Numbered from the stretch's first letter, positions 37,986 through 47,751 are shown. The stretch is 64,000 bases of DNA from Serinicoccus profundi (GCF_008001015.1 NZ_CP042862.1:2232001-2296000); one strand, 5' to 3'. Numbers and translations are program-made. Notes: a model not told the origin generated them from the sequence alone.

Positions 37986-39097
37986 GCGACGGGGCCCACC
38001 CTCTCGTGCTGGACGGTCACAACGACCTGCCGTGGGCGCTGCGTGAGCTCGTCGGTGCCGAGCGGGCGCTCGAGGTCGACCTGCGCGCCGACACCCGGGG
38101 GCTCGGCCTGCACACCGACCTCTCGCGTCTGCGCACGGGCGGCGTCGGTGGGCAGTTCTGGTCGGTCTACGTCCCGTCCTCCCTCACCGAGCCCGAGGCG
38201 GTGCTCGCCACGCTCGAGCAGGTCGACGTGGTGCACCGCCTCGTCAGGAGGTATGCCGACCGCCTCGCCCTGGCCACGACCGCGGCCCAGGTGCGGGAGG
38301 CGATGGCGCAGGGCCGGGTCGCCTCGTTGCTCGGCGCCGAGGGCGGGCACTCGATCGGTTCCTCGCTGGGGGTGCTGCGGGTGCTGCACCGGCTGGGGGT
38401 GCGCTACCTCACCCTCACCCACAACCACAACACCCCGTGGGCCGACAGCGCCACCGACGAGCCCGAGCACGGGGGGCTGACCGGCTTCGGGCGCGAGGTC
38501 GTCGGCGAGCTGAACCGGCTTGGCATGCTCGTCGACCTCTCCCACGTCGCGGCCACCACCATGCGGGACGCGCTCGCGGCCACGGCTGCCCCGGTGGTCT
38601 TCAGCCACTCGGGGGCGCGCGCCCTGTGCGACTCCCCGCGCAACGTCCCCGACGACGTCCTGGAGTCGCTGGCCTCCGGCGGCGGGGTCTGCATGGCGAC
38701 CTTCGTGCCACAGTTCGTCTCCCAGGACTGCTGGGACTGGCAGGTCGGGGCGCGGCAGGCAGCGCACGCCGCCGGGGTGGACCCCAACGACCACCCGGCG
38801 ATGACCCGCTTCAGCCGGGCCCACCAGGAAGCCAACCCGCGGCCCGTGGCGACGCTGGAGCAGGTGGCCGACCACGTCGAGCACCTGCGTGCCGTGGCCG
38901 GGGTGGACCACGTGGGGCTGGGCGGCGACTTCGACGGCACCGAGCAGGTGGTGGCCGGGCTCGAGGACGTGTCGACCTATCCCGCGCTCTGGGAGGAGCT
39001 GGGCCGTCGCGGATGGTCCGGCGCCGACCTGGAAAAGCTGGCGCACGGCAACGTGCTGCGGGTCATGCGCGCCGTCGAGGACGTGGCACAGGGCTGA
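37982..39097 (+). CDS. M19-family (renal-type) membrane dipeptidase
   Basis: A zinc peptidase that cleaves dipeptides, often with D-residues. The 371-residue protein has the first zinc ligands in [12 protein letters not shown] (HxD), the bridging Glu in [11 protein letters not shown], His in VDLSHVA, His in [11 protein letters not shown], and Asp in VGLGGDFDG. No signal peptide or membrane segment is present, so it is cytosolic. The GTG at 37982 is used because homology starts at once; a small ORF overlaps it by GTGA. Confidence 0.92.
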   Translation: MSDGAHPLVLDGHNDLPWALRELVGAERALEVDLRADTRGLGLHTDLSRLRTGGVGGQFWSVYVPSSLTEPEAVLATLEQVDVVHRLVRRYADRLALATTAAQVREAMAQGRVASLLGAEGGHSIGSSLGVLRVLHRLGVRYLTLTHNHNTPWADSATDEPEHGGLTGFGREVVGELNRLGMLVDLSHVAATTMRDALAATAAPVVFSHSGARALCDSPRNVPDDVLESLASGGGVCMATFVPQFVSQDCWDWQVGARQAAHAAGVDPNDHPAMTRFSRAHQEANPRPVATLEQVADHVEHLRAVAGVDHVGLGGDFDGTEQVVAGLEDVSTYPALWEELGRRGWSGADLEKLAHGNVLRVMRAVEDVAQG

Positions 39098-39146
39098 GCA
39101 GCGCCTCGCCACGCAGCGGGCAGCTCCGGCACGCCACCCTGGCCGC

Positions 39147-39258
39147 GTGAGCAGGGGCTCAGAGCCAGGCGGGCAGCTCGGGCAGGTCGACCCGGGCTCG
39201 TGAGCGGGGGCTCAGAGCCAGGCGGGCAGCTCTGGCAGGTCGCCCCGGCTCGTGAGCG
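39147..39258. repeat. 52-53-bp tandem echo of the 3' end of the mycothiol-enzyme gene
   Basis: A unit opening GTGAGCAGGGGCTCAGAGCC at 39147 recurs at 39200 (containing the true stop codon at 39212-39214) and partly at 39252. The first copy lies entirely downstream of the gene. Confidence 0.75.
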
Positions 39259-39928
39259 GGAGGGTGGCCGGTCGCCCGGTGACCCAGGCGGCGAGCGCCC
39301 GGACGTCCCCCGAGACCTCGACGGCGTCGGCGGCGGGCTCGCCGATCTCCCAGCGCCCCTGCCCGTCGAGCTCCTGCAGGACCAGGCTCGGGTGGCCCTC
39401 GACGCGCGAGCGCTGCCGGCTGGCGTCACCCACGAGCGCGGCGGCGACGTCCAGCGGCAGGTCCTGGTCGGACGCGGCGGCCCCCAGGTCGATCGCGTGG
39501 AGGTAGACCTCCCGCACGCGCAGCCAGGGGATGACGGAGGCCGGGATCTGCGTGCCCTGACGCACCCGCACCCGGGCCTCCCACTGCTCCTCCCCCAGCC
39601 GTCCGACGTCCTCGGCCAGGGCCAGCGCGTCGCCGCTCGAGCGTCGCCGCAGCTCGGCCGCGGACGCCGTCGCGAGGTCCTCGATGTCGGCGTCGCGGGA
39701 CTCAGGCGAGGCATACATCGGCGTCTCCTCACCGGTACGCGCCCAGGTCACGAGGTTGTGCAGCGCGCCGGCATTGAGCGCGACGTGGGCCACCACGTGG
39801 GCCCGCGTCCAGCCCGGCAGGAGGGAGGGCGCGGTGAGCGCGTGGTCCTCCAGCGCCTCGAGCGTGGCCTCCCACAGCCGCGTGCCGGCCTCCATCCAGG
39901 CCAGGGAGCTCTCGCGTCCGGGTGCCAT
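39212..39928 (-). CDS. maleylpyruvate isomerase/DinB-family mycothiol-dependent enzyme
   Basis: The 238-residue protein has the four-helix DinB-like N-terminal domain of mycothiol-dependent maleylpyruvate isomerases: LPGWTRAHVVAHVALNAGAL supplies the first metal His, and IPWLRVREVYLHAIDLG the later one(s). A C-terminal domain from about residue 160 (GHPSLVLQELDG, DVRALAAWVTGRPA) binds the thiol cofactor. Such enzymes conjugate or isomerise small molecules with mycothiol. The exact substrate is unknown. The ATG stands one base after the ftsK stop, so it is cotranscribed with ftsK. Confidence 0.85.
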   Translation of the reverse strand: MAPGRESSLAWMEAGTRLWEATLEALEDHALTAPSLLPGWTRAHVVAHVALNAGALHNLVTWARTGEETPMYASPESRDADIEDLATASAAELRRRSSGDALALAEDVGRLGEEQWEARVRVRQGTQIPASVIPWLRVREVYLHAIDLGAAASDQDLPLDVAAALVGDASRQRSRVEGHPSLVLQELDGQGRWEIGEPAADAVEVSGDVRALAAWVTGRPATLPLTSRGDLPELPAWL

Positions 39929-39929
39929 G

Positions 39930-42767
39930 TCAGTCCCGCCCGGTGAGCGACCAGGCATCCTCGCTCTCGGGCTCCTCCTCGTCCTCGACGTAGGTGCCGC
40001 TGATCGGGTCGTTGTCGTAGCGGGTGTCCCGGCGGAGGGCCGGAGCACCGCGCTCCGGCTCGTCGTCCTCGACCTCCCGCTCGTCGGCCACCTCGGTGGG
40101 GTCGGCGTCGAAGGGGGCCGGGTCGGACTCGGGCTCGGGCCGCGGCGGGTCCTGGCCCTGGAGCAGCGCGAGGGTGGTCTCGAGGTCGTCGGGCTTGACG
40201 AGCACGTCGCGCGCCTTGCTGCCCTCGGACGGACCGACGATGCCCCGGCTCTCCATGAGGTCCATGAGGCGTCCCGCCTTGGCGAAGCCGACCCGCAGCT
40301 TGCGCTGGAGCATGGAGGTCGAGCCGAACTGCGTCGTGATGACCTGCTCGGTCGCCTGCAGCAGCAGGTCGAGGTCGTCGCCGATGTCCTCGTCGATGTG
40401 CTTCTTGGCCGGGGCGGCGATGACCTCCTCGACGTACTTCGGCTTGAGCTGACCGGTGACGTGGGCGACGACGTCGTGGATCTCGGTCTCGGTGACCCAG
40501 GAGCCCTGCACGCGCATGGTCTTGCTCGCGCCCATGGGCAGGAAGAGCGCGTCACCCATGCCGATGAGCTTCTCCGCGCCCGGCTGGTCGAGCACGACCC
40601 GGGAGTCGGCCAGGGAGGAGGTCGCGAAGGCCATCCGGCTCGGCACGTTGGCCTTGATGAGGCCGGTGACCACGTCGACGCTGGGTCGCTGGGTCGCGAG
40701 GACGAGGTGGATGCCCGCCGCGCGGGCGAGCTGGGTGATCCGCACCACCGACTCCTCTACGTCGCGCGGGGCGACCATCATGAGGTCGGCGAGCTCGTCG
40801 ACGACGACGAGGAGGTAGGGGTAGGGCTGCAGGACCCGCTCCGACCCCGGCGGCGGGGTCACCTTGCCGGCCCGGATCGCCTTGTTGAAGTCGTCGATGT
40901 GCTTGTAGCCGAAGGCCGCGAGGTCGTCGTAGCGGTGGTCCATCTCCTTGACGACCCAGGCCAGGGCCTCCGCGGCCTTCTTGGGGTTGGTGATGATCGG
41001 GGTGATGAGGTGCGGGACGCCCTCGTATGCCGTGAGCTCGACCCGCTTGGGGTCGACGAGGATGAGGCGCACCTCGTCGGGGGTCGAGCGCATGAGGATC
41101 GAGGTGATCATCGAGTTGACGAAGCTGGACTTTCCGGAGCCGGTGGCCCCTGCGACAAGCATGTGCGGCATCTTGGCGAGGTTGGCGATGACGTAGCCGC
41201 CCTCGACGTCCTTGCCGACACCCATGACCATCGGGTGGGTGTTGTTGCGGGCGGTCTGGCTGCGCAGCACGTCGCCGAGGCTGACGTTCTCGCGGTCGGC
41301 GTTGGGGATCTCCACACCGACCGCGGACTTGCCCGGGATCGGGGAGAGGATGCGCACGTCGGCGCTGGCGACGGCATACGCGATGTTCTTGGACAACGCC
41401 GTGATCCGCTCGACCTTGACGCCCGGGCCGAGCTCGACCTCGTAGCGGGTCACGGTGGGGCCACGGGTGAAGTCGGTGACCTGCGCGTCGATGTTGAAGT
41501 CCTCGAGCACCCCGGTGAGCGCCTCCACGACCTTGTCGTTGGCCTCGGACCTCTCCTTGTGCGGGCTGCCGGGCTTGAGCAGGGCCGACTCGGGCAGGGT
41601 GTAGGTGACGTCACCGGCGAGCTGGAGCTGCTCGACGCGCTGCGGCAGCTGTGCGGTCGGGGGCGCCTCCAGCTCGGGCTTGGGCGCCTGCTTGGACTTC
41701 TCCACCGCACTCGGGGGCGCCGGGCGCTTCACGCCGGGTCGCAGGGCGGGGATCTCCTCGGTCGAGTCGCCCTCGGCCGGGGCCTGCTGCCGCTTCGCCC
41801 GGGTCGGTGCGGGAGCGTCGCCTGTCGGGCCGGGGTCGACCTCGGGCGTCGCGGACCGGCTCTCGCCGGCTGCTGCGCCGCGCCTCGTCGGACGCTTCCG
41901 GGTGCCGCGGTCCACCACGGCAGCCTGCTCGAAGGCGACGTCGCCGTCGCGCTCCCCGTCGACGTCGCCCGCGCGCCGACGGCGGCGCGGCAGGACGTTG
42001 CCGTCGGCGTCGACCTCGTCGAAGCGGGCGGAGTCGAAGAGCTGCTGCTCGACCTCGCGGAGGCGGTCGGGGATCCGGTGCACGGGGGTGCGAGTGAGGA
42101 CGAGGAAGCCGAAGAGGCCCAGGAGGCTGAGGACGATGTATGCCCCGGTCACGGTGATCGCCGACGCCGGGATCGAGGAGGCCATGAAGCCGAGGATCCC
42201 GCCCGAGCGCTGCAGGACCGCCGAGCCCTCGGCGTAGTCCGGGTTGCCGGTCGCCAGGTGGGTGATGCCGCTGGCAGAGACGAGGATGGCCGTCATGCCG
42301 ATGCTCATCCGGTTGGTCGCCTGCTGCTCCCCCGGCGCGCGGAAGAGCCGGACGGCGAAGAAGAGGAGCACGGCCGGCAGCACGAGGGCGACGCGGCCGA
42401 AGGTGCCCGCGGCACCGACGTGGATGACGTCGCCGACGAAGCCGTCCAGACCCCACCACTCGCGCAGCGCGACGACGAGCGCCAACGCCAGGAGGAGGAA
42501 CCCGGCCCCGTCCCGCCGGTGCTCGGGCTCCAGGTCGTGGGCGGTGTCGGTCATGGCCCGCACCGTGCCCCCGGTGACGCCGGCGATGCCGCGCAGGGCC
42601 CGACCGGGCAGCGAGGGTCCGTCCGGCGCGCGGGACGCGGAGCGGCTCCCCCTGGAGGAGCTCGTCGAGCTCGCGGAGCTGCGGCCCTTGGTCGTCGTCG
42701 ATCGGCTGGCGGGGCGCTTGGAGGCGCCGCCGGAGCTGGCTCGGGTCGAGGTCGCAGTTTTCGCCAC
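39930..42767 (-). CDS. ftsK: DNA translocase FtsK
   Basis: Anchored at the division septum, FtsK pumps chromosome termini and helps XerCD resolve dimers. The 945-residue chain has an Arg/Ser/Thr-rich N-terminus (to ~65), four membrane helices (~90-250), an acidic/Pro-rich linker (~270-400), the motor with Walker A VAGATGSGKSSF (near 537) and Walker B LLVVVDELADLMM, and the C-terminal gamma winged helix STSMLQRKLRVGFAKAGRLM that reads KOPS sites. The GTG at 42767 is chosen since TACCGT (42779-42774) is six bases upstream; the frame is open further upstream but without homology. Confidence 0.96.
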   Translation of the reverse strand: MAKTATSTRASSGGASKRPASRSTTTKGRSSASSTSSSRGSRSASRAPDGPSLPGRALRGIAGVTGGTVRAMTDTAHDLEPEHRRDGAGFLLLALALVVALREWWGLDGFVGDVIHVGAAGTFGRVALVLPAVLLFFAVRLFRAPGEQQATNRMSIGMTAILVSASGITHLATGNPDYAEGSAVLQRSGGILGFMASSIPASAITVTGAYIVLSLLGLFGFLVLTRTPVHRIPDRLREVEQQLFDSARFDEVDADGNVLPRRRRRAGDVDGERDGDVAFEQAAVVDRGTRKRPTRRGAAAGESRSATPEVDPGPTGDAPAPTRAKRQQAPAEGDSTEEIPALRPGVKRPAPPSAVEKSKQAPKPELEAPPTAQLPQRVEQLQLAGDVTYTLPESALLKPGSPHKERSEANDKVVEALTGVLEDFNIDAQVTDFTRGPTVTRYEVELGPGVKVERITALSKNIAYAVASADVRILSPIPGKSAVGVEIPNADRENVSLGDVLRSQTARNNTHPMVMGVGKDVEGGYVIANLAKMPHMLVAGATGSGKSSFVNSMITSILMRSTPDEVRLILVDPKRVELTAYEGVPHLITPIITNPKKAAEALAWVVKEMDHRYDDLAAFGYKHIDDFNKAIRAGKVTPPPGSERVLQPYPYLLVVVDELADLMMVAPRDVEESVVRITQLARAAGIHLVLATQRPSVDVVTGLIKANVPSRMAFATSSLADSRVVLDQPGAEKLIGMGDALFLPMGASKTMRVQGSWVTETEIHDVVAHVTGQLKPKYVEEVIAAPAKKHIDEDIGDDLDLLLQATEQVITTQFGSTSMLQRKLRVGFAKAGRLMDLMESRGIVGPSEGSKARDVLVKPDDLETTLALLQGQDPPRPEPESDPAPFDADPTEVADEREVEDDEPERGAPALRRDTRYDNDPISGTYVEDEEEPESEDAWSLTGRD

Positions 42768-42773
42768 GTTGGC

Positions 42774-42779
42774 ACGGTA
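42774..42779 (-). promoter_or_regulatory. -10 element of ftsK
   Basis: TACCGT on the minus strand six bases before the GTG at 42767. Confidence 0.5.
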
Positions 42780-42891
42780 CCCAATGGCCACCCTGGTCAC
42801 AGGGGTCCCACGCCGAGCACCCCTTGATACGGTGACGCCGGACGACGCTCGCGACAGGGCGCGAAGGTGGGTCTGCCGCAGGGAGGTACTG

Positions 42892-43539
42892 ATGCGCACG
42901 TCCGGACCTGATCTGCGTGGTCCCGCCACGGCCGCCTTCGCCGCGGCAGCCCTGATCCTCGCCGGGTGCGGGCAGGATGCGGGCGACCCCACGCCTGCTG
43001 CGACCTCGCTGAGCGTCGAGGCGACGGCCGACCTCGGCGCCCCCACAGCCCCAGGCCTGGACCCCACCAGCCAGGGTCTGGCGGTGACCTACACGGTGCG
43101 CAACGACGGCGAGGCACCCGTGCTCGTGGCACGAGAGCGAGGTCACAGCCAGGACACCTCGTCCTTCGGCCCGGACAACGAGGAGTCCGTCTGGGTCCGC
43201 ACCGACGGCGACGTCCTGCGGCTGAGCAAGGAGATCGTGCCCCTGCCCGAGGGCACCGTCGAGGAGACGGAGACGACCTTGCCTGCCGCGCTGCTCGAAC
43301 CGGGCGGCACCCTCGAGGGCACCGCCTTCGTGCTTCTCCCGGTGACCGTCGACTTCCCCGACGCCCCGCAGCGTGGTGAACGGGTCGAGCCGCTGCCGAG
43401 CACCTGGCAGCTCTGCCTCACCACCGCCCCGGTGGACACCGCGGACGGGCGCACCGACGTCATCGGGCGGCATACCTCCGCGCTGGCGACGATCTGCAGC
43501 GAGCCCGCTTCGGTGCCCGAGGGCCTCTCGGGCCGGTAG
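42892..43539 (+). CDS. secreted lipoprotein, function unknown
   Basis: A 215-residue protein with a lipoprotein signal peptide: hydrophobic stretch to residue 24 and lipobox LAGC with Cys26. After a Thr/Ser/Ala-rich spacer, the mature part shows GLAVTYTVRNDGEAPVLV and a strand-rich middle, as in Ig-like or DUF4352-type extracellular domains. No enzymatic motif. The ATG at 42892 is preceded by GGAGGT (42882-42887). It is divergent from ftsK. Confidence 0.78.
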   Translation: MRTSGPDLRGPATAAFAAAALILAGCGQDAGDPTPAATSLSVEATADLGAPTAPGLDPTSQGLAVTYTVRNDGEAPVLVARERGHSQDTSSFGPDNEESVWVRTDGDVLRLSKEIVPLPEGTVEETETTLPAALLEPGGTLEGTAFVLLPVTVDFPDAPQRGERVEPLPSTWQLCLTTAPVDTADGRTDVIGRHTSALATICSEPASVPEGLSGR

Positions 43540-43599
43540 CGGGAGGACGGGATGTCGATCTGCTGACATCTGTCACGGGGCATCCGCACGACCCGGGCC

Positions 43600-43605
43600 T
43601 AGCGT
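43600..43605 (+). promoter_or_regulatory. -10 element upstream of the 38-residue ORF
   Basis: TAGCGT about 45 bases before the ATG at 43651. Confidence 0.4.
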
Positions 43606-43650
43606 CGAGGGATCACCACCCGCCGATGACCACGAGCCCCAGGAGCCGTC

Positions 43651-43767
43651 ATGATCCAGCAGGTGCCCGACGCCGATCGGACCGTCGAGGGGTATGCCGC
43701 GCCTGACGTCTCGCGCGTCGTCGCCGACCCCTCCGGCACAGGGCGCTGCGGCCCCGTGCGCGAGTAG
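43651..43767 (+). CDS. hypothetical 38-residue protein
   Basis: ATG at 43651 follows AGGAG (43641-43645) at five bases and TAGCGT at 43600. The product begins MIQQVPDADRTVEGYAAPDV and ends GTGRCGPVRE. It is hydrophilic with one Cys. Its TAG stop is the start of the TAGGGT -10 box of the next gene. No family is recognised. The ribosome site and tight fit to the next promoter argue for a real gene. Confidence 0.45.
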   Translation: MIQQVPDADRTVEGYAAPDVSRVVADPSGTGRCGPVRE

Positions 43768-43770
43768 GGT
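43765..43770 (+). promoter_or_regulatory. -10 element of the 2TM gene overlapping a stop codon
   Basis: TAGGGT six bases before the ATG at 43777; its TAG is the stop codon of the 38-residue ORF. Confidence 0.6.
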
Positions 43771-43776
43771 GAGGGG

Positions 43777-44142
43777 ATGAGCCAGCCTGTCGACGGGCCG
43801 CACGATCCGATGGACACGCCCTTCCCGCTCCAGCCCTACCGACCCTCCACCGAGCTCGACCCCGAGCTGCGGCAGCGGGCGCTCAAGCGGCTCGCGCAGC
43901 GCAAGGAGTTCGTCCAGCACCTGTCGATCTACGGGATCATCATGGCGCTGCTCGTCGGGATCTGGCTGGTCAGCGGCATGGGCTACTTCTGGCCCATCTG
44001 GCCGATGATGGGATGGGGCGTCGGCGTCGCCAGCCATGGCCTGACGCTGCGGATGGACCGCGAACCCACGGAGGCGGAGATCGCCGAAGAAGCGGCCCGC
44101 CTGCGCCGACGCCTCGGACGACCCGATCACCCGGAGGACTGA
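43777..44142 (+). CDS. 2TM-domain membrane protein
   Basis: A 121-residue protein with the 2TM pattern: conserved cytosolic entry QRALKRLAQRKEFVQHLSIY, first helix GIIMALLVGIWLVSG, aromatic turn MGYFWPIWPMMGWGV, second segment GVGVASHGL, and a charged C-terminal helix (EAEIAEEAARLRRRLGR). The family is widespread and sometimes fused to histidine kinases; here it stands alone. Function unknown. Leaderless start behind TAGGGT. Convergent with rnj. Confidence 0.85.
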   Translation: MSQPVDGPHDPMDTPFPLQPYRPSTELDPELRQRALKRLAQRKEFVQHLSIYGIIMALLVGIWLVSGMGYFWPIWPMMGWGVGVASHGLTLRMDREPTEAEIAEEAARLRRRLGRPDHPED

Positions 44143-44156
44143 GCGCGAGGCATACC

Positions 44157-44175
44157 CGGGTCCCTGATGGACCCG
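44157..44175. terminator. hairpin between 2TM gene and rnj
   Basis: CGGGTCC (44157-44163), loop CTGAT, GGACCCG (44169-44175) between the stops of two convergent genes. Confidence 0.5.
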
Positions 44176-44176
44176 C

Positions 44177-45862
44177 TCAGGCGTCGATGACGACGGGGAT
44201 GATCATCGGGCGCCGCCGCAGCCTGTTGCCGACGAAGGACCCGACGGTGCGCCGGATGACCTGCTGCAGCTGGTAGGTGTCCTGGGTGCCCGAGCGCTGC
44301 GCCTCCTCGAGGGCGGCGACCAGCTTGGGGCGGACCCGCTCGAAGACGTCCTGGCCCTCCGCGAAACCGCGGGTTTGGATCTCCGGGCCGGCGGCGATCG
44401 CGCCGGTCGAGGCGTCGCGGACCACGATGATCGTGACGAAGCCCTCGTCGCGCAGGATGCGCCGGTCCTTGAGCATCGTCTCGTCCGCGGCGCCGACGAG
44501 CGAACCGTCGACGTAGACGTAGCCGCAGTCGACCGCCCCGGCGACCCGGGCCACCCCGTCGATGAGGTCCACCACGACGCCGTCCTCGGCGATGACCACG
44601 TGGTCGCGTGGCACCCCGGTCTGCACAGCGAGGTCACCGTTGGCGACCATGTGCCGCCACTCGCCGTGGACCGGCAGGACGTTGCGCGGCTTGACGATGT
44701 TGTAGCAGTAGAGCAGCTCACCGGCGCTGGCGTGGCCGGAGACGTGCACGAGGGCGTTCTCCTTGTGCACGACGTCGGCGCCGCGGCGGGTCAGACCGTT
44801 GATGACGCGGTAGACGGCATTCTCGTTGCCGGGGATGAGCGAGGAGGCGAGAAGCACGGTGTCGCCCTCGCCCACGTCGATCTGGTGGTCCCCGTTCGCC
44901 ATCCGCGACAGCGCCGCCATCGGCTCCCCCTGGGACCCGGTGCAGATGAGGACCTGGTCCTGGTCCGGGAGCGTGGTGAGCCGCTTGAGGTCCACCAGCA
45001 CGCCGTCGGGGACGCGCAGGTAACCGAGGTCGGCCGCGATGCCCATGTTGCGGATCATCGAGCGCCCGACCATGGCGACCTTGCGCCCCGACTCCTGCGC
45101 CGCGTCGAGGACCTGCTGTACCCGGTGCACGTGCGAGGAGAAGCACGCCACGATGATGCGCCGCTCGGCCTTGTGGAAGACCCGCTCGATCGCCGGCGCG
45201 ATCTGCCGCTCCGGGGTCGTGAAGCCCGGGACGTGCGCGTTGGTCGAGTCGGTCATGAAGAGGTCGACGCCCTCCTCGCCGAGGCGGGCCAAGGCGCGCA
45301 GGTCGGTGATGCGGCCATCGAGCGGCAGCTGGTCCATCTTGAAGTCGCCCGTGTGCAGGATCGTCCCGCCGGAGGTGCGGATGAACACCGCGAGCGCGTC
45401 CGGGATCGAGTGGTTGACGGCGATGAACTCGCAGTCGAAGGGGCCGAGCACCTCGCGCGCCCCCTCCCGCACGCCCAGGGTGAGCGGGGTGATCTTGTGC
45501 TCCTTGAGCTTGGCCTCGATGAGCGCCAGCGTCAGCTGCGACCCGACCAGCGGGATGTCCGGCTTGAGCCGCAGGAGGTAGGGGACCGCGCCGATGTGGT
45601 CCTCGTGACCGTGGGTCAGGACGATGGCGACGATGTCGTCGAGGCGGTCCTCGATCGGCCCGAAGTCGGGCAGGATCAGGTCGACGCCGGGGTGGTGCTC
45701 CTCGGGGAAGAGGACGCCGCAGTCCACGACGAGCAGCTTGCCGCGGTGCTCGATAACGGCCATGTTGCGGCCGACCTCACCGAGACCACCCAGAGGTATG
45801 ACGCGGACGCCCCCGTCCGGGAGCGGCGGGGGCGCGGTCAGCTCGGGGTGCGGGTGGCTCAT
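44177..45862 (-). CDS. rnj: ribonuclease J
   Basis: A 561-residue beta-CASP metallo-beta-lactamase ribonuclease with 5' exo- and endonuclease activity in rRNA maturation and mRNA decay. The metal site is [10 protein letters not shown] with further ligands in [23 protein letters not shown], and the C-terminal [11 protein letters not shown]. The beta-CASP part contains [17 protein letters not shown]-terminal domain of ~110 residues ends [12 protein letters not shown]. Start set by TATCCT eight bases upstream of 45862. Divergent from thyA with only 60 bp between, as in the conserved rnj-dapA-thy neighbourhood, but dapA is missing here. Confidence 0.96.
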   Translation of the reverse strand: MSHPHPELTAPPPLPDGGVRVIPLGGLGEVGRNMAVIEHRGKLLVVDCGVLFPEEHHPGVDLILPDFGPIEDRLDDIVAIVLTHGHEDHIGAVPYLLRLKPDIPLVGSQLTLALIEAKLKEHKITPLTLGVREGAREVLGPFDCEFIAVNHSIPDALAVFIRTSGGTILHTGDFKMDQLPLDGRITDLRALARLGEEGVDLFMTDSTNAHVPGFTTPERQIAPAIERVFHKAERRIIVACFSSHVHRVQQVLDAAQESGRKVAMVGRSMIRNMGIAADLGYLRVPDGVLVDLKRLTTLPDQDQVLICTGSQGEPMAALSRMANGDHQIDVGEGDTVLLASSLIPGNENAVYRVINGLTRRGADVVHKENALVHVSGHASAGELLYCYNIVKPRNVLPVHGEWRHMVANGDLAVQTGVPRDHVVIAEDGVVVDLIDGVARVAGAVDCGYVYVDGSLVGAADETMLKDRRILRDEGFVTIIVVRDASTGAIAAGPEIQTRGFAEGQDVFERVRPKLVAALEEAQRSGTQDTYQLQQVIRRTVGSFVGNRLRRRPMIIPVVIDA

Positions 45863-45870
45863 GGCGACAG

Positions 45871-45876
45871 AGGATA
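45871..45876 (-). promoter_or_regulatory. -10 element of rnj
   Basis: TATCCT on the minus strand eight bases before the ATG at 45862. Confidence 0.55.
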
Positions 45877-45909
45877 TCCGGACCGAGAGGGTGTGTCCCC
45901 GCCCTCGTC

Positions 45910-45915
45910 TAGGGT
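45910..45915 (+). promoter_or_regulatory. -10 element of thyA
   Basis: TAGGGT seven bases before the ATG at 45923; back-to-back with the rnj promoter. Confidence 0.6.
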
Positions 45916-45922
45916 GTGGCGC

Positions 45923-46744
45923 ATGCAGGCATACCTCGACCTCCTGGAGCGGATCCGCCGCGAGGGGGTCCGCAAGGACGACCGGACGGGGACGGGCACG
46001 CTGTCGGTCTTCGGGCACCAGATGCGCTTCGACCTCACCGAGGGTTTCCCGGCGCTGACGACCAAGAAGCTGCACCTGCGCTCGATCATCGGCGAGCTTA
46101 TCTGGTTCCTCCGCGGCGACACCAACGTGCGCTGGCTGCAGGAGCGCCGGATCACGATCTGGGACGAGTGGGCGGACGAGCAGGGCGACCTCGGTCCGGT
46201 CTACGGCCACCAGTGGCGGTCCTGGCCGACCGCCGACGGGCAGACCATCGACCAGATCCAGCGGCTGGTCGAGGGCCTGCGGACCACCCCCCACTCGCGT
46301 CGACACATCGTCAGCGCCTGGAACGTCGCCGACGTCGACGACATGGCGCTCCCGCCGTGCCACACGATGTTCCAGTTCTACGTCGCGCCCGCGGCCGCCG
46401 ACGACGAGGACCAGCGGGGGTGGCTGTCGTGCCAGCTCTACCAGCGCAGCGCCGACACCTTCCTCGGCGTGCCCTTCAACATCGCCTCCTATGCCCTGCT
46501 CACGCACATGGTGGCGCAGGTGACGGACCTGCGAGCCAAGGACTTCGTCCACACCCTGGGTGACGCACACCTCTACACCAACCACCTAGACCAGGCGGCC
46601 GAGCAGCTGACGCGCACCCCCGGCCCGTTGCCGACGCTGTGGCTCAACCCTGAGGTCCGCGACATCGACGGGTTCGAGATCGAGGACGTCGAGGTCCGCG
46701 ACTACGTCGCCGCACCCACGATCAAGGCACCGATCGCCGTATGA
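45923..46744 (+). CDS. thyA: thymidylate synthase ThyA
   Basis: Methylates dUMP to dTMP using methylene-tetrahydrofolate, releasing dihydrofolate. The 273-residue protein has [18 protein letters not shown], the catalytic Cys in [12 protein letters not shown], the dUMP-binding [20 protein letters not shown], and [15 protein letters not shown]. It is complete. Its stop overlaps the ATG of the NUDIX-DHFR gene by four bases, so dihydrofolate production and reduction are coupled. Confidence 0.97.
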   Translation: MQAYLDLLERIRREGVRKDDRTGTGTLSVFGHQMRFDLTEGFPALTTKKLHLRSIIGELIWFLRGDTNVRWLQERRITIWDEWADEQGDLGPVYGHQWRSWPTADGQTIDQIQRLVEGLRTTPHSRRHIVSAWNVADVDDMALPPCHTMFQFYVAPAAADDEDQRGWLSCQLYQRSADTFLGVPFNIASYALLTHMVAQVTDLRAKDFVHTLGDAHLYTNHLDQAAEQLTRTPGPLPTLWLNPEVRDIDGFEIEDVEVRDYVAAPTIKAPIAV

Positions 46745-47751
46745 GCGCAGGCCCCGCGGGCGCGCCTGCGCCCGACCGCGAGGACCGGCACCCCGACTCC
46801 AGGCTCGTGCCCGCCACGTATGTCGTGCTGCAGCGCGAGGGCGGGTCCGGCACCGAGGTGCTCCTGCAGCTGCGCCAGGGCACGCCCTACATGGACGGGT
46901 GGTGGGCGTGCGGGGCCGCCGGGCACGTCGAGCCGGGTGAGTCCTTCCTGCAGGCGGGCGTCCGCGAGGCGTCGGAGGAGATGGGCATCACCCTCGCGGA
47001 GTCCGAGCTGTCCTACCTCGCGACGGTGCACCGCACCTGCGCGCTCCCGGACCCGGTCGAGCAGCGGGTCGACGTCTTCGTCACCGCGACCACCTGGACG
47101 GGAGAGCCGCACGTGGCCGAGTCGCACCGAGCCGCCGAGCTGCGTTGGTGGCCGCTGGATGAGCTGCCCGACGCCGTGGTCCCGCACGAACGTCTCGCCC
47201 TCGACGCGCTGCGGGAGGGAAGACGGGGCTCGTTGCTGCTCCACGGCTTCCGCCAGTCGTTGACCCTGGTGGCCGCGGTCGGTCGCAACGGCGTCATCGG
47301 CGACGGGTCGTCGATGCCGTGGCACCTCCCCACTGATCTGAGGTTCTTCAAGCAGACCACGATGGGCGGAGTCCTGCTCATGGGTCGAGGCACCTGGGAC
47401 TCCATCGGCCGCGCGCTGCCGGGCCGACGCACGATCGTGGTCACCCGGCAACGCGACTGGTCCGCACCGGGCGCCGAGGTGGCTCATTCGCTCGCGGAGG
47501 CCCTGCTCATGGCCGGGGACAGCGAGGTCTTCGTCGTCGGTGGCGGTGAGATCTATGCCCAGACCATCGATCATGCCCAACGGTTGATCCTCACCGAGGT
47601 CGACCTCGAGCCGGAAGGCCGCACCCGCTTCCCCCCTGTCGACCCCTCGGCGTGGCGCGTCGTCTCTCGCCAGCCCGGCTCCGGAGACGACGCCGTGGTC
47701 GCGTGGGTCACCTGGGAACGCCTCGACCGCCCCGGCGCGACATCGGCCTGA
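46741..47751 (+). CDS. NUDIX hydrolase-dihydrofolate reductase fusion protein
   Basis: A 336-residue two-domain protein. Residues ~20-165 are a NUDIX domain with a full Nudix box at 61-83 (G-x5-E-x7-REASEEMGI), which cleaves nucleoside-diphosphate-linked compounds. Residues ~172-330 are dihydrofolate reductase: [30 protein letters not shown] with the substrate-binding Asp199, [17 protein letters not shown] and [14 protein letters not shown] regenerates tetrahydrofolate used by ThyA. The NUDIX part may remove a folate-pathway pyrophosphate (as NudB does for dihydroneopterin triphosphate) or sanitise a nucleotide; this is inference. Coupled to thyA by ATGA. Confidence 0.9.
   Translation: MSAGPAGAPAPDREDRHPDSRLVPATYVVLQREGGSGTEVLLQLRQGTPYMDGWWACGAAGHVEPGESFLQAGVREASEEMGITLAESELSYLATVHRTCALPDPVEQRVDVFVTATTWTGEPHVAESHRAAELRWWPLDELPDAVVPHERLALDALREGRRGSLLLHGFRQSLTLVAAVGRNGVIGDGSSMPWHLPTDLRFFKQTTMGGVLLMGRGTWDSIGRALPGRRTIVVTRQRDWSAPGAEVAHSLAEALLMAGDSEVFVVGGGEIYAQTIDHAQRLILTEVDLEPEGRTRFPPVDPSAWRVVSRQPGSGDDAVVAWVTWERLDRPGATSA

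Noticed and set aside
43571-43597. Second ECF41 promoter (TGTCACG followed after 16 bases by CGGG)
   Set aside because: The second box fits poorly, ECF41 factors usually control one promoter, and TAGCGT at 43600 explains transcription better.
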